Shown: positions 8,049-17,911, counted from the first letter of the stretch. The stretch: 64,000 nucleotides of DNA from Palleronia pelagia (GCF_900110115.1 NZ_FOCM01000006.1:62001-126000); one strand, 5' to 3'. The notes: generated by a model from the letters alone, not told the origin. Made by a program: numbers and translations.

Positions 8049-9224
8049 ATGACCAATGTCGTTATCGCGTCCGCAGCCCGCACTGCCGTGGGCAGCTTCA
8101 ACGGATCCTTCGCCAACACGCCCGCCCACGATCTCGGGGCCAAGGTGTTGGAAGAAATCGTTGCGCGGGCCGGCATCGACAAGGCCGACGTGTCCGAAAC
8201 CATCCTCGGCCAGGTACTGACCGGCGGCCAGGGCCAGAACCCGGCGCGCCAGGCCCACGTGAACGCCGGCCTGCCCATCGAATCCGCCGCCTGGGGCATC
8301 AACCAGGTCTGCGGCTCCGGCCTGCGCGCCATCGCGCTCGGCGCCCAGCACATCCAGTTGGGCGATGCCCAGGTCGTCGCCGCCGGCGGCCAGGAAAACA
8401 TGTCCATGAGCCCCCATGTCGCCAACCTGCGCCAGGGCCAGAAGATGGGCGACATGAAGTTCATCGACTCGATGATCCGCGACGGCCTGTGGGACGCCTT
8501 CAACGGCTATCACATGGGCCAGACGGCCGAGAACGTCGCCGAGAAATGGCAGATCAGCCGCGAGGAGCAGGACAAGTTCGCCGCGATGAGCCAGAACAAG
8601 GCCGAGCGTGCCCGCGCCGAGGGCAAGTTCAAGGACGAGATCGTTCCCTTCACCGTCTCGACCCGCAAGGGCGACACGGTGGTCGACGCGGACGAATACA
8701 TCCGCGAGGGCGCCACGCCCGAGGGGATGGCCAAGCTGCGCCCGGCCTTCACCAAGGACGGAAGCGTCACCGCCGGCAACGCCAGCGGCATCAATGACGG
8801 CGCCGCCGCCGTTCTGCTGATGTCCGCCGACGAGGCCGAGCGTCGCGGGGTCGAGCCGCTGGCGCGCATCGTCAGCTATGCCACCGTCGGGCTCGACCCG
8901 TCGATCATGGGCACCGGCCCCATCGGCGCGTCGCGCAAGGCGCTGGAAAAGGCGGGCTGGAAGCCGGGCGACCTGGACCTGGTCGAGGCGAACGAGGCTT
9001 TCGCCGCGCAGGCCTGCGCCGTGAACAAGGACATGGGCTGGGACCCCGAGATCGTGAACGTGAACGGCGGCGCCATCGCCATCGGCCACCCCATCGGTGC
9101 CTCGGGCGCCCGGATCTTCAATACCCTGCTGTTCGAGATGCAGCGCCGTGGCGCCAAGAAGGGCCTTGCCACCCTGTGCATCGGCGGCGGCATGGGCGTG
9201 GCCATGTGCGTCGAACGTCCCTGA
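8049..9224 (+). CDS. phaA: Acetyl-CoA C-acetyltransferase (beta-ketothiolase)
   Basis: 391 residues from the ATG at 8049. A biosynthetic thiolase that joins two acetyl-CoA to acetoacetyl-CoA. The nucleophile Cys88 sits in [17 protein letters not shown] is present, the catalytic His lies in [14 protein letters not shown], and the second Cys lies in [11 protein letters not shown] near the C-terminus. It is the first gene of phaA-patatin-phaB, all on the plus strand, so its main role is probably polyhydroxybutyrate precursor supply. The polymerase phaC is not in the window. Confidence 0.95.
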   Translation: MTNVVIASAARTAVGSFNGSFANTPAHDLGAKVLEEIVARAGIDKADVSETILGQVLTGGQGQNPARQAHVNAGLPIESAAWGINQVCGSGLRAIALGAQHIQLGDAQVVAAGGQENMSMSPHVANLRQGQKMGDMKFIDSMIRDGLWDAFNGYHMGQTAENVAEKWQISREEQDKFAAMSQNKAERARAEGKFKDEIVPFTVSTRKGDTVVDADEYIREGATPEGMAKLRPAFTKDGSVTAGNASGINDGAAAVLLMSADEAERRGVEPLARIVSYATVGLDPSIMGTGPIGASRKALEKAGWKPGDLDLVEANEAFAAQACAVNKDMGWDPEIVNVNGGAIAIGHPIGASGARIFNTLLFEMQRRGAKKGLATLCIGGGMGVAMCVERP

Positions 9225-9272
9225 CCCAGGCCGCCGCGCGCCCGCCGCGCGGCCCCGAGCCGGAGACCGTCG

Positions 9273-10127
9273 ATGGCTGACCAAGCGACATGGTTCGATC
9301 AGGTCGTCTTTTCCGGGGGCGGGACGCGCTGTCTGTGGCAGGGTGGCTTCATGGACGTGCTGAAGCAGGAAATCCCGATCACGCCCGAGCGCATCACGGG
9401 CGTGTCGGGCGGTGCGTTGACCTGCTGCGGCTTCCTCACCTCGCGCGGTCCCGAAATCCGCGACCTGATGATGGAGACCTTCGCGGCGCATGACCGCAAC
9501 GTGCCGCTGCACGAACCGTTCGACGAGGTCGACGGGCATTCCCCGCACCAGCGCATGTATCAAGAGGTGGTCAGCCGCGCCGTGGGCGATCCGCAGGCCG
9601 CTCGGCAGATCGCCGACGGGGTCTCGGTCCAGATTCTGCTCGGGCGGCCCCCGAAGGATGGCTGGGCCAAGCTGTCTGGCGCCATGATGACCATGGTTTA
9701 CGAGGCCGACACCGTTATCCGGTCGAACCCTCACCTCGCCTGGGCGGAAATGACCGGCATGGGATCTGACCTTGTTGACGCTAACGCCGCCGCGCGGGAC
9801 GGCAAGCTCGTGGATCTCGTCTGCGCTGCCGCGACCATCCCCCCGGCGTTCGAGCCGCCGCTGTGGGACGGTCGTCCGGCCATCGACGCGGGGATGATCG
9901 ACCAGGCGCCGCTGCCCCGTCCCGATCGCGGAAGAACGCTGATCCTGCTGACAAAAGAGTTCCGCGACATACCTCAACACGACGACCGGATCTACGTGAT
10001 GCCGTCCCGGGAAGTGGCGGCCGACAAGATCGATTTCACCGATCCGGACAAGCTGGCCCTGACCTGGGAGCAGGGGGAGGAAGACGCCCGGCGGCTGTTG
10101 GCCGACGGCACGTTGATAAGAAACTGA
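9273..10127 (+). CDS. Patatin-like phospholipase/acyl hydrolase
   Basis: 284 residues with no signal peptide, so probably cytoplasmic. Patatin motifs are visible: the oxyanion loop GGGTRCLWQGG (15-25), the nucleophile elbow GVSGG (43-47, Ser45) and the dyad aspartate in DAG (205-207, in place of DGG/DGA). The family cleaves acyl esters of lipids. It lies between phaA (48 bp upstream) and phaB (22 bp downstream), an uncommon insertion into this gene pair. Granule-associated lipid or polyester hydrolysis is a possibility, but only the location suggests it. Confidence 0.85.
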   Translation: MADQATWFDQVVFSGGGTRCLWQGGFMDVLKQEIPITPERITGVSGGALTCCGFLTSRGPEIRDLMMETFAAHDRNVPLHEPFDEVDGHSPHQRMYQEVVSRAVGDPQAARQIADGVSVQILLGRPPKDGWAKLSGAMMTMVYEADTVIRSNPHLAWAEMTGMGSDLVDANAAARDGKLVDLVCAAATIPPAFEPPLWDGRPAIDAGMIDQAPLPRPDRGRTLILLTKEFRDIPQHDDRIYVMPSREVAADKIDFTDPDKLALTWEQGEEDARRLLADGTLIRN

Positions 10128-10149
10128 AACCAACGAGGAGGAGAAAGAC

Positions 10150-10872
10150 ATGGGACGCGTAGCAATCGTGACCGGCGGCACCCGGGGCATCGGGGCGGCC
10201 ATCGCCAAGGCGCTGAAGGCCGAGGGGCACACCGTCGCCGCCACCTATGGCGGCAACGACGAGGCCGCGAAGGCCTTCACCGACGAGACGGGCATCCCGA
10301 CCTACAAGTGGGACACGGGCGACTACGACGCCTGCAAGGCGGGGATCGAAAAGGTCGAATCCGAGCATGGGCCCGTCGAGATCCTGATCAACAATGCCGG
10401 CATCACCCGCGATGCCCCGTTCCACAAGATGACGCCCGACCAGTGGAACCAGGTCATCGGCACCAACCTGACCGGCGTGTTCAACATGACGCACAATGTC
10501 TGGAACGGCATGCGCGACCGCGGCTTCGGCCGGATCGTGACCATCAGCTCGATCAACGGGCAGAAGGGCCAGTTCGCCCAGGCCAACTATGCCGCGGCCA
10601 AGGCGGGGGATATCGGCTTCACCAAGTCCCTGGCCCAGGAAGGCGCGAAGAAGGGCATCACCGTGAACGTGGTCGCGCCCGGCTACATCAACACCGACAT
10701 GATGAGCACGATCCCGGACAAGGTGATGGAGTCCATCGTCGGCGGCATCCCGGTGGGGCGCCTGGGCGAGCCGGAAGAAATCGCGCGCTGCGTGAGCTTC
10801 CTGTGCGGTGACGACGCCGGGTTCATCACCGGGTCCACGATTTCCGCCAATGGCGGCCAGTACATGACCTGA
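10150..10872 (+). CDS. phaB: Acetoacetyl-CoA reductase
   Basis: 240 residues of a short-chain dehydrogenase with TGGTRGIG near residue 10, NNAG, a catalytic Ser in ITISSINGQKGQFAQ and the YAAAK pair. The GQKGQFGQ-like stretch and the C-terminal ITGSTISANGGQYM are typical of PhaB. It reduces acetoacetyl-CoA to (R)-3-hydroxybutyryl-CoA with NADPH for polyhydroxybutyrate synthesis. A good ribosome binding site (GAGGAGG) precedes the ATG. A hairpin follows about 45 bp after the stop. Confidence 0.95.
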   Translation: MGRVAIVTGGTRGIGAAIAKALKAEGHTVAATYGGNDEAAKAFTDETGIPTYKWDTGDYDACKAGIEKVESEHGPVEILINNAGITRDAPFHKMTPDQWNQVIGTNLTGVFNMTHNVWNGMRDRGFGRIVTISSINGQKGQFAQANYAAAKAGDIGFTKSLAQEGAKKGITVNVVAPGYINTDMMSTIPDKVMESIVGGIPVGRLGEPEEIARCVSFLCGDDAGFITGSTISANGGQYMT

Positions 10873-10917
10873 TCCGGGTCCCAGGGCGGGGCGCGTTGCC
10901 GTCCCGTCCGCCCTCAT

Positions 10918-10945
10918 CCGGAAATCTGCCCCGCAGATTTTCCGG
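10918..10945 (+). terminator. Hairpin downstream of phaB (likely terminator)
   Basis: CCGGAAATCTGC (10918-10929), loop CCC, then GCAGATTTTCCGG (10933-10945) form a 12-bp stem with one bulged T. There is no U-run beyond the arm, so termination efficiency is uncertain. The rest of 10873-11119 shows nothing gene-like. Confidence 0.5.
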
Positions 10946-11119
10946 GGGACGTGCACCACGTGGCCCGTTCCCACCGTAACGCCGATGGACCCGCCTAATT
11001 CCACTCAGGCGGCGGCAAGGCGCGGATTTTCGCAAAGAATTTAAGACGAGATCGACGCCGGGAAGGCGGATCCGGTCACCAAGAGCGCTGGCGATGTCGC
11101 CAGCGCCAAGTTTGTCCGA

Positions 11120-11284
11120 TCAGTGGGTCAGACGTTCGATCTGCTCTTTCAGGCGAAGCTTCTGCTTCTTGAGATCTGCAATGCGGATGGTGTCGCTTCC
11201 GGGGCTCCGTTGCTCGGACTCGACCAGCTCCGAGAGGTGTTGATGTTTCTTCCGAAGTTCCTGCACATGCGAACTCAAAGCCAT
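11120..11284 (-). CDS. YdcH family (DUF465) small protein
   Basis: 54 residues starting at the ATG at 11284, preceded on the minus strand by a strong AGGAGG 6-7 bases away; an in-frame upstream start would add 13 residues but lacks such a site. The sequence ALSSHVQELRKKHQHLSELV...IADLKKQKLRLKEQIERL is a two-helix hairpin typical of DUF465/YdcH. Function is unknown in the family. It is monocistronic, with about 100 bp upstream before the next gene. Confidence 0.8.
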   Translation of the reverse strand: MALSSHVQELRKKHQHLSELVESEQRSPGSDTIRIADLKKQKLRLKEQIERLTH

Positions 11285-11387
11285 CGAGATCCTCCTTTTT
11301 TGCTGAGACTCGTATTGAGCCACAAAATCGGAAAAAAGTCACGCGGCTGTCGCCTGATCGTTACAATGCGACGCGGTTTTACGCAAT

Positions 11388-12143
11388 TTACGGCAAGGGC
11401 GCGCCGTCTCGCAGCACCGCACGAATGGCGGGCGCGTAATCCTCGCCGTCTTTTCCGTGACTTGCACCGTCGTGCATGACGACGGGCGGGTGCAGCACCA
11501 AAGGCGTTTTTCCGCCCTTCCGTCCGCTCACGATGACCAGCGAGGCGGCCCGCCCCGTCCGGGGCTGCAGGGGGCGGATCGCGAGGCTACCCAGATTCGC
11601 CGCCATCGCGCCCAGCAGATCGGCCAGCCGGTCGGCCCGCTGGATCACCGTCATCAGCCCCTTGGGGGCCAGCCTGCGGGCGCCTGTTTCGATCCAGCGC
11701 GCTAGCGGCAGGTCCTCGCGATGGGCGGTGGCGCGGTCGGCGCCCCGGGGCGGCGTGCCCGACCGCGGGGCGTAGTAGGGCGGGTTGGCGACGACGTGGT
11801 CGAATCGCCGCTGCCGCACCGGTTCGGGCAGGTCGGCCAGGTCGGCCGTGTGGATCCGCGCCGTCAACCCGTTTCGCACGGCATTGGCGCGGGCCAGTGC
11901 GGCATACCCGTCCTGCACCTCGACCCCCGTCAGGTCCAGCCCGTCCACCCGGGTGGCCAGCGCGAACAGCGCGCAGCCGACCCCGCATCCCAGCTCGAGC
12001 ACCGATTGCCCCGCGCGCGCCGGCACGGCTGCGGCCAGAAGCACCGGGTCGACGCCCGCACGGTATCCCCTGCGCGGCTGTTCCAGCACCAACCGCCCGC
12101 CCAGGAACGCGTCGCAGCTGGTCTCAGCGTCCGAAGTCGACAT
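11388..12143 (-). CDS. SAM-dependent methyltransferase, TrmN6-like
   Basis: 251 residues with SAM motif ELGCGVG (50-56) and the amino-methyltransferase motif NPPYY (120-124). It has the N-terminal FLGGRLVLEQPRRGYRAGVDPVLLAAAV typical in pattern of the tRNA1(Val) adenine-37 N6-methyltransferase (TrmN6/YfiC) group, shown here in two pieces: FLGGRLVLEQ and RAGVDPVLLA. The likely substrate is an adenine in tRNA; a protein or rRNA substrate is not excluded. Its start overlaps the end of the upstream DUF2007 gene by 20 bp, so the two are co-transcribed. Confidence 0.8.
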   Translation of the reverse strand: MSTSDAETSCDAFLGGRLVLEQPRRGYRAGVDPVLLAAAVPARAGQSVLELGCGVGCALFALATRVDGLDLTGVEVQDGYAALARANAVRNGLTARIHTADLADLPEPVRQRRFDHVVANPPYYAPRSGTPPRGADRATAHREDLPLARWIETGARRLAPKGLMTVIQRADRLADLLGAMAANLGSLAIRPLQPRTGRAASLVIVSGRKGGKTPLVLHPPVVMHDGASHGKDGEDYAPAIRAVLRDGAPLP

Positions 12144-12339
12144 CGTTGTCCTGCAGCACGGCGGTGGCGCGGAAGTGGTCCCGATCGGCCACCATCAACC
12201 GGCGCGGCAATATGCCGAGGCTGCCTTCCAGCACGCTCATATGGACGTCGAGTTCAAAGCATTCTATCCCCTCGCCCTGAAGAAGTGCCTTGGCGAAGGC
12301 GATGCTGGTCGGGTCGCTGCTGCGCATGAGTTCCTTCAT
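12124..12339 (-). CDS. DUF2007 domain protein
   Basis: 71 residues from the ATG at 12339 (MKELMRSSDPTSIAFAKALL). The pattern 'position on the sequence, LLQGEGIECFELDVHMSVLEGSLG, then a short strand RRLMVADRDHFRA' is that of DUF2007 (putative signal-transducing domain). It is the promoter-proximal member of a pair with the TrmN6-like gene (20-bp overlap) and is divergent from the polyprenyl synthase, with about 50 bp between starts. Function is unknown. Confidence 0.75.
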   Translation of the reverse strand: MKELMRSSDPTSIAFAKALLQGEGIECFELDVHMSVLEGSLGILPRRLMVADRDHFRATAVLQDNDVDFGR

Positions 12340-12389
12340 GGGGCGAGCGATACAAAGGCGCCATTGCCTTGTCGAGAAGCGGAGACCAC

Positions 12390-13379
12390 ATGGACGCACA
12401 GGTCAAACCCCACGAACGCCTGGCCCACGCGCTGGCCGAGCCGCTGGCCGAGGTCGACGCGATGATCCGCGCCCGCATGGCCAGCGAGAACGCGCCGCGC
12501 ATCCCCGAGGTGACCGACCACCTGATCGGGGCGGGCGGCAAGCGTATCCGGCCCATGCTGACGCTCGCCGCCGCGCGGATGAACGGATATCTCGGCCCCT
12601 ACGACGTGCATCTGGCGGCGACGGTGGAGTTCATTCACACCGCGACCCTGCTGCACGACGACGTGGTGGACGAATCCGGCCAGCGGCGCGGGCGGCCCAC
12701 GGCGAACCTGCTGTGGGACAACAAGTCCAGCGTGCTGGTGGGCGACTACCTGTTTGCCCGGTCGTTCCAGCTCATGGTCGAGACGGGCTCGATGCGGGTG
12801 CTCGACATCCTCGCGAATGCCGCCGCCACCATTGCCGAGGGCGAGGTGCTGCAACTCACCGCGATGTCGGACCTTTCGACCGGGGAAGAGACCTACCTGA
12901 AGATCGTGCGCGGCAAGACGGCGGCGCTGTTCTCGGCCGCGACCGAGGTCGGGGGCGTCATCGCGGGCGCGCGGCTGGACCTGGTGCAGGCGCTGGAGCG
13001 CTACGGCGACGCGTTGGGCATCGCGTTCCAGATGGTCGACGACCTGCTGGACTGGCAGCGCGGCGACGATATCGGCAAGAACGTGGGCGACGATTTCCGC
13101 GAACGGAAGATGACCCTGCCGATCATCCGCGCCGTGGCCGCCGCCGAGGGCGAGGAATGGACCTTCTGGGTCCGCACGATCGGGCGCGGCAAGCAGGAGG
13201 ACGGCGATCTCGAGCGGGCCGAGGAACTGCTGCACCGCCACGGTGCGCTGGACGGCACCCGCGAAACGGCGATCGCCTGGGCCGAGGACGCGAAAGAGGC
13301 GCTGTCGCCGCTTCCCGATAACGAGCTTCGGGACATGCTGCGCGACCTGGCCGACTACGTGGTGGCGCGCATCCGCTAG
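12390..13379 (+). CDS. ispB: All-trans polyprenyl diphosphate synthase (ubiquinone side chain)
   Basis: 329 residues from the ATG at 12390 (ribosome binding site GGAG 8 bases upstream). Both aspartate-rich motifs are present: DDVVD (90-94) after LLH, and DDLLD (217-221). GGKRIRP at 49-55 binds pyrophosphate. The length and motif spacing fit long-chain synthases (IspB/SdsA/DdsA) that make the octa- to decaprenyl tail of ubiquinone; Rhodobacterales mostly use Q10, so a decaprenyl product is the likeliest. It converges with ispE with a 4-bp overlap, placing two isoprenoid genes side by side. Confidence 0.9.
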   Translation: MDAQVKPHERLAHALAEPLAEVDAMIRARMASENAPRIPEVTDHLIGAGGKRIRPMLTLAAARMNGYLGPYDVHLAATVEFIHTATLLHDDVVDESGQRRGRPTANLLWDNKSSVLVGDYLFARSFQLMVETGSMRVLDILANAAATIAEGEVLQLTAMSDLSTGEETYLKIVRGKTAALFSAATEVGGVIAGARLDLVQALERYGDALGIAFQMVDDLLDWQRGDDIGKNVGDDFRERKMTLPIIRAVAAAEGEEWTFWVRTIGRGKQEDGDLERAEELLHRHGALDGTRETAIAWAEDAKEALSPLPDNELRDMLRDLADYVVARIR

Positions 13380-14200
13380 GCCAGCGCCGTGGCCCGCACC
13401 CACCAGCCCGGATGCGCCGCCGCCAGCGTCTCGGCGGCCACGCGGGCTTGCGGCGCGGCGGTGTAAAGCGCGAAGCAGGTCGCCCCGCTACCCGACATGC
13501 GCGCGATCAGCGGCTCGGTCGCCTGAAGCCGCGCCAGAACGACCCCAATGGCGGGGCAGGCGGAGCGGGCGGGGTCCTCAAGGTCGTTACGCTGCGCCGA
13601 CAGCCATTCAGCCAGCGCGCGGGCGTCGGACCACGGCGCGGGGCGGGGCAGGGGCGCGTTGTCGGTCGTCGTCAGCCCCCGGAACACGTCGCCGGTGCCG
13701 ACCGCCACGCCGGGGTTCACCAGCACGGCGTGCAGCGGCGGCAGCGCCGGCAACGGCTCCACCCGCTCTCCGATCCCTTCCATCAGGCCGGCGCGGCCCA
13801 GCAGGCACACGGGCAGGTCGGCACCGATGCGCTCCGGCGCCCCCGGAAAGGCGCGCCCGTCCATCGCCCACAGCGCGCGCAGGGCTGCCGCCGCGTCGGC
13901 CGTACCGCCGCCGATGCCCGAGGCCGGGGGCAGGTTCTTTTCCAAGGTGAACGCGGCGGGCGGGCCGTCCGTGGCCATGGCGGCCTTCAGCACGAGGTTC
14001 GAATCGTCGGTCGGAACCCCTTCGGCGAAGGGGCCATCGACGGTCAGCGACCAGTCGTCGGCGGGGGATGCCGTCACCCAGTCGCCCACATCGGCGAAGG
14101 CCACCAGCGACGACAGCATGTGATAGCCGTCATCGCGGCGGCCCGTGACGTGCAGGGCCAGGTTGATCTTCGCGGGGGCGAAGAACCGGCCGTCAGCCAC
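13376..14200 (-). CDS. ispE: 4-diphosphocytidyl-2-C-methyl-D-erythritol kinase
   Basis: 274 residues of a GHMP kinase. The N-terminal FAPAKINLALHVTGRRDDGYH and the ATP-binding loop PPASGIGGGTADAAAAL (91-107) are diagnostic. It phosphorylates CDP-methylerythritol in the non-mevalonate (MEP) pathway. It sits downstream of a TPR lipoprotein-like gene with an 8-bp overlap, an arrangement seen in many Rhodobacterales, and converges on the polyprenyl synthase. Confidence 0.95.
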   Translation of the reverse strand: MADGRFFAPAKINLALHVTGRRDDGYHMLSSLVAFADVGDWVTASPADDWSLTVDGPFAEGVPTDDSNLVLKAAMATDGPPAAFTLEKNLPPASGIGGGTADAAAALRALWAMDGRAFPGAPERIGADLPVCLLGRAGLMEGIGERVEPLPALPPLHAVLVNPGVAVGTGDVFRGLTTTDNAPLPRPAPWSDARALAEWLSAQRNDLEDPARSACPAIGVVLARLQATEPLIARMSGSGATCFALYTAAPQARVAAETLAAAHPGWWVRATALA

Positions 14201-15884
14201 CGTCTTCGGCCACGAGCGGGGTGCCGTCTTCCTCTTCCAGAACCACGTCCAGCCCGACTTCCAGCTTGCGGCGGATGCGGTCGGGATCGACCTCGTCGTT
14301 CTGATCGTTCTCGACGAAGCTCAGCGCGCGCTGCCACTGGAACCGCGCCTCGAGCTTGCGGCCCACCATCCAGTAGACGTCGCCCAGGTGGTCGTTCACC
14401 ACCGGGTCCACGGGCATCAGCGCCACGGCGCGTTCCATGGGTTCCACCGCCTCGTCGAAGCGGCCCAGGCGATAAAGCCCCCAGCCGAGCGAATCGACGA
14501 TGGCGCCCGATTGCGGGCGCGCCTCGACGGCGCGTTCGATCATCGACAGGGCCTCTTCGAAATCCTCGCCCCGCTCCAGCATGGAATAGCCGAGATAGTT
14601 CAGCACGGCGGGGCTGTCGGGGTTCAGGTCCAGCGCCCGGCGGAAATCGGACTTGGCCGCTGGCCAGTCGTCCAGCCGTTCATGGGTCACGGCGCGGGCG
14701 AAGAAGGCGACCCAGAAATCCGGCTCGTCGCCCGAGAACAGGTCGATGGCGTCGGTATAGGCCTCCTGCGCCTCGGCATACATCTCCTCGTTGCGCAGGG
14801 CGTCGCCCAGCGTCATGTGCACCATGGCCACGTCGGGATGTTCCTCGGCCATCTGCCGCAGGACGGCGATGCCTTCCTCGGGGCGCCCCGCCGTCGCCAG
14901 GATCTCGGCGCGCCCGACCTCGGCCGCGGTGAAGGCCGGGTCGTCCTCGGGCACGGCGGCCAGCGCCTCGATGGCCAGGTCGTACTGCTCCAGCTGTTCC
15001 AGCAGCGACGTGTTCATCAGCAGCGCCTCGACATGGTCGGGGCGCAGATACTCGACCACGCGACCGTAAAGCAGCGTGTAGGCCGGCGCGGCCTCGGACA
15101 GCAGGACATTGGCGATGTCGAAGGCCAGTTCGGCCGTGCCGGCGGTGGCGTCGGGCGCGATGGTGAAGTCCAGCGTCTGGCCTTCGGCGATGGCCTCCTT
15201 CATCGCTGTCAGCGGCGCATCCAGCGTGCCGCCCCCGAAGCCCGCGTCCAGGACCGCCGCCGCCTCGTCGAAGCGGCCCACCTGCGTCAGCACCTGCGCA
15301 TGGGCCATCAGCCCGCGGCGGGTCAGTTGCAGGTCGTCGGTGGAAAACAGCGCCTCGGCCTCGTCGAACCGCCCGAGCGAGGCCAGCGCCAGGCCCTTGT
15401 GGTAGGTGCCGTAGGCCGCCAGCCCGTCTTCCTCGGCCACGGCGTCGAAGGCGGCGAGCGCGGCGTCGACCTGCCGGTCGCCGATCAGCGCCCAGGCCTT
15501 GGCCAGCCCGTCGAACAGGGGGCCCACGGTCATGCCCGCATCCATGTCGGCCAGGATGTCGGCCCAGTCGCCCTGCTTGGCCCGCTCGGTCAGCAGCGCA
15601 AGGTTGGCCAGTTGCGACGTGCCGCCTTCCTGCGCCAGCCGCAGGGCGATGGTGTCGGCGCGGTCGATCTCGCCCAGCGACATGAACGCGCCGGTCAATT
15701 GCTCGAGGATCGCCAGGTTGTTGGGATCCTGCAGCATGGCCTGGGTCAGGTAGCGCGTCGCCTCGCGATAGTCGTTGTCCATCTGCGCCTGGCGCGCGGC
15801 CAGGTAGGCGCCCGGGTTCACGTCGGCCAGGACGGCGGGGGCGGGCAGGCTCAGCGCTGCGGCCAGGAGAAGCGGGCGAAACAT
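14193..15884 (-). CDS. TPR-repeat periplasmic/secreted protein
   Basis: 563 residues starting MFRPLLLAAALSLPAPAVLA, a clear Sec signal peptide cleaved near residue 20. The rest is a long array of TPR-like helix pairs, with the most regular repeats at about 410-540 (AKSDFRRALDLNPDSPAVLNYLG, then ALSMIERAVEARPQSGAIVD and AVEPMERAVALMPVDPVVND, each shown in under 24 residues by key blocks: NPDSPAVLNYLG, RPQSGAIVDSLG, MPVDPVVNDHLG). It is probably a scaffold in the cell envelope. Its end overlaps ispE by 8 bp. No catalytic domain is seen. Confidence 0.85.
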   Translation of the reverse strand: MFRPLLLAAALSLPAPAVLADVNPGAYLAARQAQMDNDYREATRYLTQAMLQDPNNLAILEQLTGAFMSLGEIDRADTIALRLAQEGGTSQLANLALLTERAKQGDWADILADMDAGMTVGPLFDGLAKAWALIGDRQVDAALAAFDAVAEEDGLAAYGTYHKGLALASLGRFDEAEALFSTDDLQLTRRGLMAHAQVLTQVGRFDEAAAVLDAGFGGGTLDAPLTAMKEAIAEGQTLDFTIAPDATAGTAELAFDIANVLLSEAAPAYTLLYGRVVEYLRPDHVEALLMNTSLLEQLEQYDLAIEALAAVPEDDPAFTAAEVGRAEILATAGRPEEGIAVLRQMAEEHPDVAMVHMTLGDALRNEEMYAEAQEAYTDAIDLFSGDEPDFWVAFFARAVTHERLDDWPAAKSDFRRALDLNPDSPAVLNYLGYSMLERGEDFEEALSMIERAVEARPQSGAIVDSLGWGLYRLGRFDEAVEPMERAVALMPVDPVVNDHLGDVYWMVGRKLEARFQWQRALSFVENDQNDEVDPDRIRRKLEVGLDVVLEEEDGTPLVAEDGG

Positions 15885-16032
15885 GGCGGTCCTTTCAGCA
15901 TGGTGCCTTGCGCGACAAGGTAGCCACGACCCGACCCGACGGCAATGAAGGGCCCGGTGAAAAGAACGTGGGGCGCGGCACCACGCCACGCCCCACACTT
16001 GTCTTCGGTGCTGCCCGGGCGGCGATGCCCGC

Positions 16033-17685
16033 TCACATGTTCGGGTAATTCGGCCCGTCGCCGCCCTGCGGCGTGGTCCAGACGATGTTCTGGTGCGGAT
16101 CCTTGATGTCGCAGGTCTTGCAGTGGACGCAGTTCTGGAAGTTGATGACGAACCGGTCCTCGCCGGTCTTGTCGTCCTTCACGAACTCGTACACGCCCGC
16201 CGGGCAATACCGCTGCGAGGGGCCCGCATACTTGGGCAGGTTCACCTCGACGGGCACCGCCGCGTCCTTCAGCTTCAGGTGCGCGGGCTGGTTCTCGTCG
16301 TGGTTGGTGTTGGCGAAGCTCACATTGGTCAGCCGGTCGAAGCTGATCTTGCCGTCGGGCTTGGGATACTCGATCGGCTTGTGCCTGGACGCGGGCTGGG
16401 TGGCCGCCGCGTCGGTCTTGCCGTGCTTCAGCGTGCCCAGCAGCGAGAACCCGGCCGTGTTGCACCACATGTCGAAGCCGCCCACGGCCAGCGACGCGGT
16501 CAGGCCGTATTTCGACCACAGCGGCTTGACGTTGCGCACCTTTTTCAGGTCCTGGCCGATCGCGCCCTCGCGCACCTCGGTGTCGTAGGTCTCCAGCGTG
16601 TCGGACGCCCGGCCCGCTTCGAGCGCGGCATGCGCCGCCTCGGCCGCCGCCTTGCCCGACAGCATGGCGTTGTGGTTGCCCTTGATGCGCGGGACGTTGA
16701 CCATCCCCGCCGCGCAGCCCAGCAGGGCGCCGCCCGGGAAGGCCGTCTTGGGCAGCGACTGGTATCCGCCCTCGGTGATCGCCCGCGCGCCGTAGCTGAT
16801 GCGTTTGCCGCCGGTCAGCAGCTCTTTCACGTAGGGATGGTGTTTGAACTGCTGGAACGCCAGGTAGGGGTTCACGTGCGGGTTCTCGTAGCCCAGGTGC
16901 ACGACGAAGCCCACGTAGACCTGGTTGTTGTCCAGGTGATAGATGAAGGACCCGCCGCCCGCGGTCTTGCCCAGCGGCCAGCCCATGGTGTGCACGACCG
17001 AGCCTTCCTTGTGCTTCTCGGGGTCGATCTCCCACAGCTCTTTCATACCGAGCCCGTATTTCTGCACGTCCGAGCCGGAATCGAGCGCGAACTTCTCGAT
17101 CACCTGCTTCGACAGCGACCCGCGCACGCCTTCGCCCAGCAGCACGTACTTGCCGTGCAGCTCCATCCCCGGCTCGTACCCGTCGCCCTTGGTGCCGTCG
17201 GGCGAGATGCCGAATTCGCCGGCCACGACGCCCTTCACCGATCCGTCCTCGGCATAAACCAGCTCGGAGCAGGCCATGCCCGGGAAGATCTCGACGCCCA
17301 ACTCCTCGGCCTGTTCGGCCATCCAGCGGCAGACATTGCCCATCGAGACGATGTAGTTGCCGTGGTTGTTCATCAGCGGCGGCATCAGGCCGGTGGGGAT
17401 GCCCACCTTGCCCGACTCGCCCATGTAGAAGAACTTGTCGGACTTCACCGGCGTCTTCAGCGGCGCGCCCTTGTCCTTCCAGTCGGGGATCAGCGCGTCC
17501 AGGCCCACGGGGTCCAGCACGGCCCCCGACAGGATATGCGCGCCGACCTCGGAGCCTTTTTCCAGCACCACGACCGACCGTTCGGGGTCGAGCTGTTTCA
17601 GGCGGATCGCCGCCGACAGGCCGGCGGGGCCGGCGCCGACGATGACGACATCGTATTCCATCGCTTCGCGCGTGATCTCGGACAT
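16033..17685 (-). CDS. Electron transfer flavoprotein-ubiquinone oxidoreductase
   Basis: 550 residues, the normal ETF-QO length. The N-terminal FAD motif GAGPAG is at 17-22. The C-terminal 4Fe-4S domain has a Cys in [10 protein letters not shown], then [16 protein letters not shown] with the clustered Cys ligands, ending [10 protein letters not shown]. It passes electrons from reduced ETF (fatty acid, amino acid or dimethylglycine dehydrogenases) to ubiquinone at the inner membrane. It is apparently monocistronic; the etfBA genes are not in the window. Confidence 0.95.
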   Translation of the reverse strand: MSEITREAMEYDVVIVGAGPAGLSAAIRLKQLDPERSVVVLEKGSEVGAHILSGAVLDPVGLDALIPDWKDKGAPLKTPVKSDKFFYMGESGKVGIPTGLMPPLMNNHGNYIVSMGNVCRWMAEQAEELGVEIFPGMACSELVYAEDGSVKGVVAGEFGISPDGTKGDGYEPGMELHGKYVLLGEGVRGSLSKQVIEKFALDSGSDVQKYGLGMKELWEIDPEKHKEGSVVHTMGWPLGKTAGGGSFIYHLDNNQVYVGFVVHLGYENPHVNPYLAFQQFKHHPYVKELLTGGKRISYGARAITEGGYQSLPKTAFPGGALLGCAAGMVNVPRIKGNHNAMLSGKAAAEAAHAALEAGRASDTLETYDTEVREGAIGQDLKKVRNVKPLWSKYGLTASLAVGGFDMWCNTAGFSLLGTLKHGKTDAAATQPASRHKPIEYPKPDGKISFDRLTNVSFANTNHDENQPAHLKLKDAAVPVEVNLPKYAGPSQRYCPAGVYEFVKDDKTGEDRFVINFQNCVHCKTCDIKDPHQNIVWTTPQGGDGPNYPNM

Positions 17686-17833
17686 GGGGGCTCCTCACGG
17701 AAATTCCGGTTCTTGGCTTGGTATAAGGGGGGGCGACCGGGGGTCAATTGTGACACTGCGTTGCGCCTGCCCCGCGACGTGGCGTCGAAAGGCCGGCGAT
17801 GGCCCGCTGGAACGCGCATTCCGGCCCCGTTGC

Positions 17834-17861
17834 TTGACTTTGCCCGGCCCGCTTGAATTAA
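17834..17861 (+). promoter_or_regulatory. Candidate greA promoter
   Basis: TTGACT at 17834-17839 and an A+T-rich AATTAA at 17856-17861, separated by 16 bases, lie about 50 bp upstream of the greA start in otherwise GC-rich DNA. The -35 match is good (5/6) and the -10 match is modest, as is common in GC-rich alphaproteobacteria. Confidence 0.4.
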
Positions 17862-17911
17862 CAGGGGGAAGACCCCCACGTCACATCGATACCCAAAGAC
17901 GAGCGATCCCG

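Noticed and set aside
7698-10244. 848-residue open frame on the minus strand opposite phaA-patatin-phaB
   Set aside because: It is a mirror frame produced by high G+C in the third codon position. Three recognised plus-strand genes with active-site motifs occupy the same DNA.
17435-17911. N-terminal extension of greA
   Set aside because: The open frame upstream is antisense to the ETF-QO start and does not resemble any part of GreA; the ATG at 17912 gives the exact family length.
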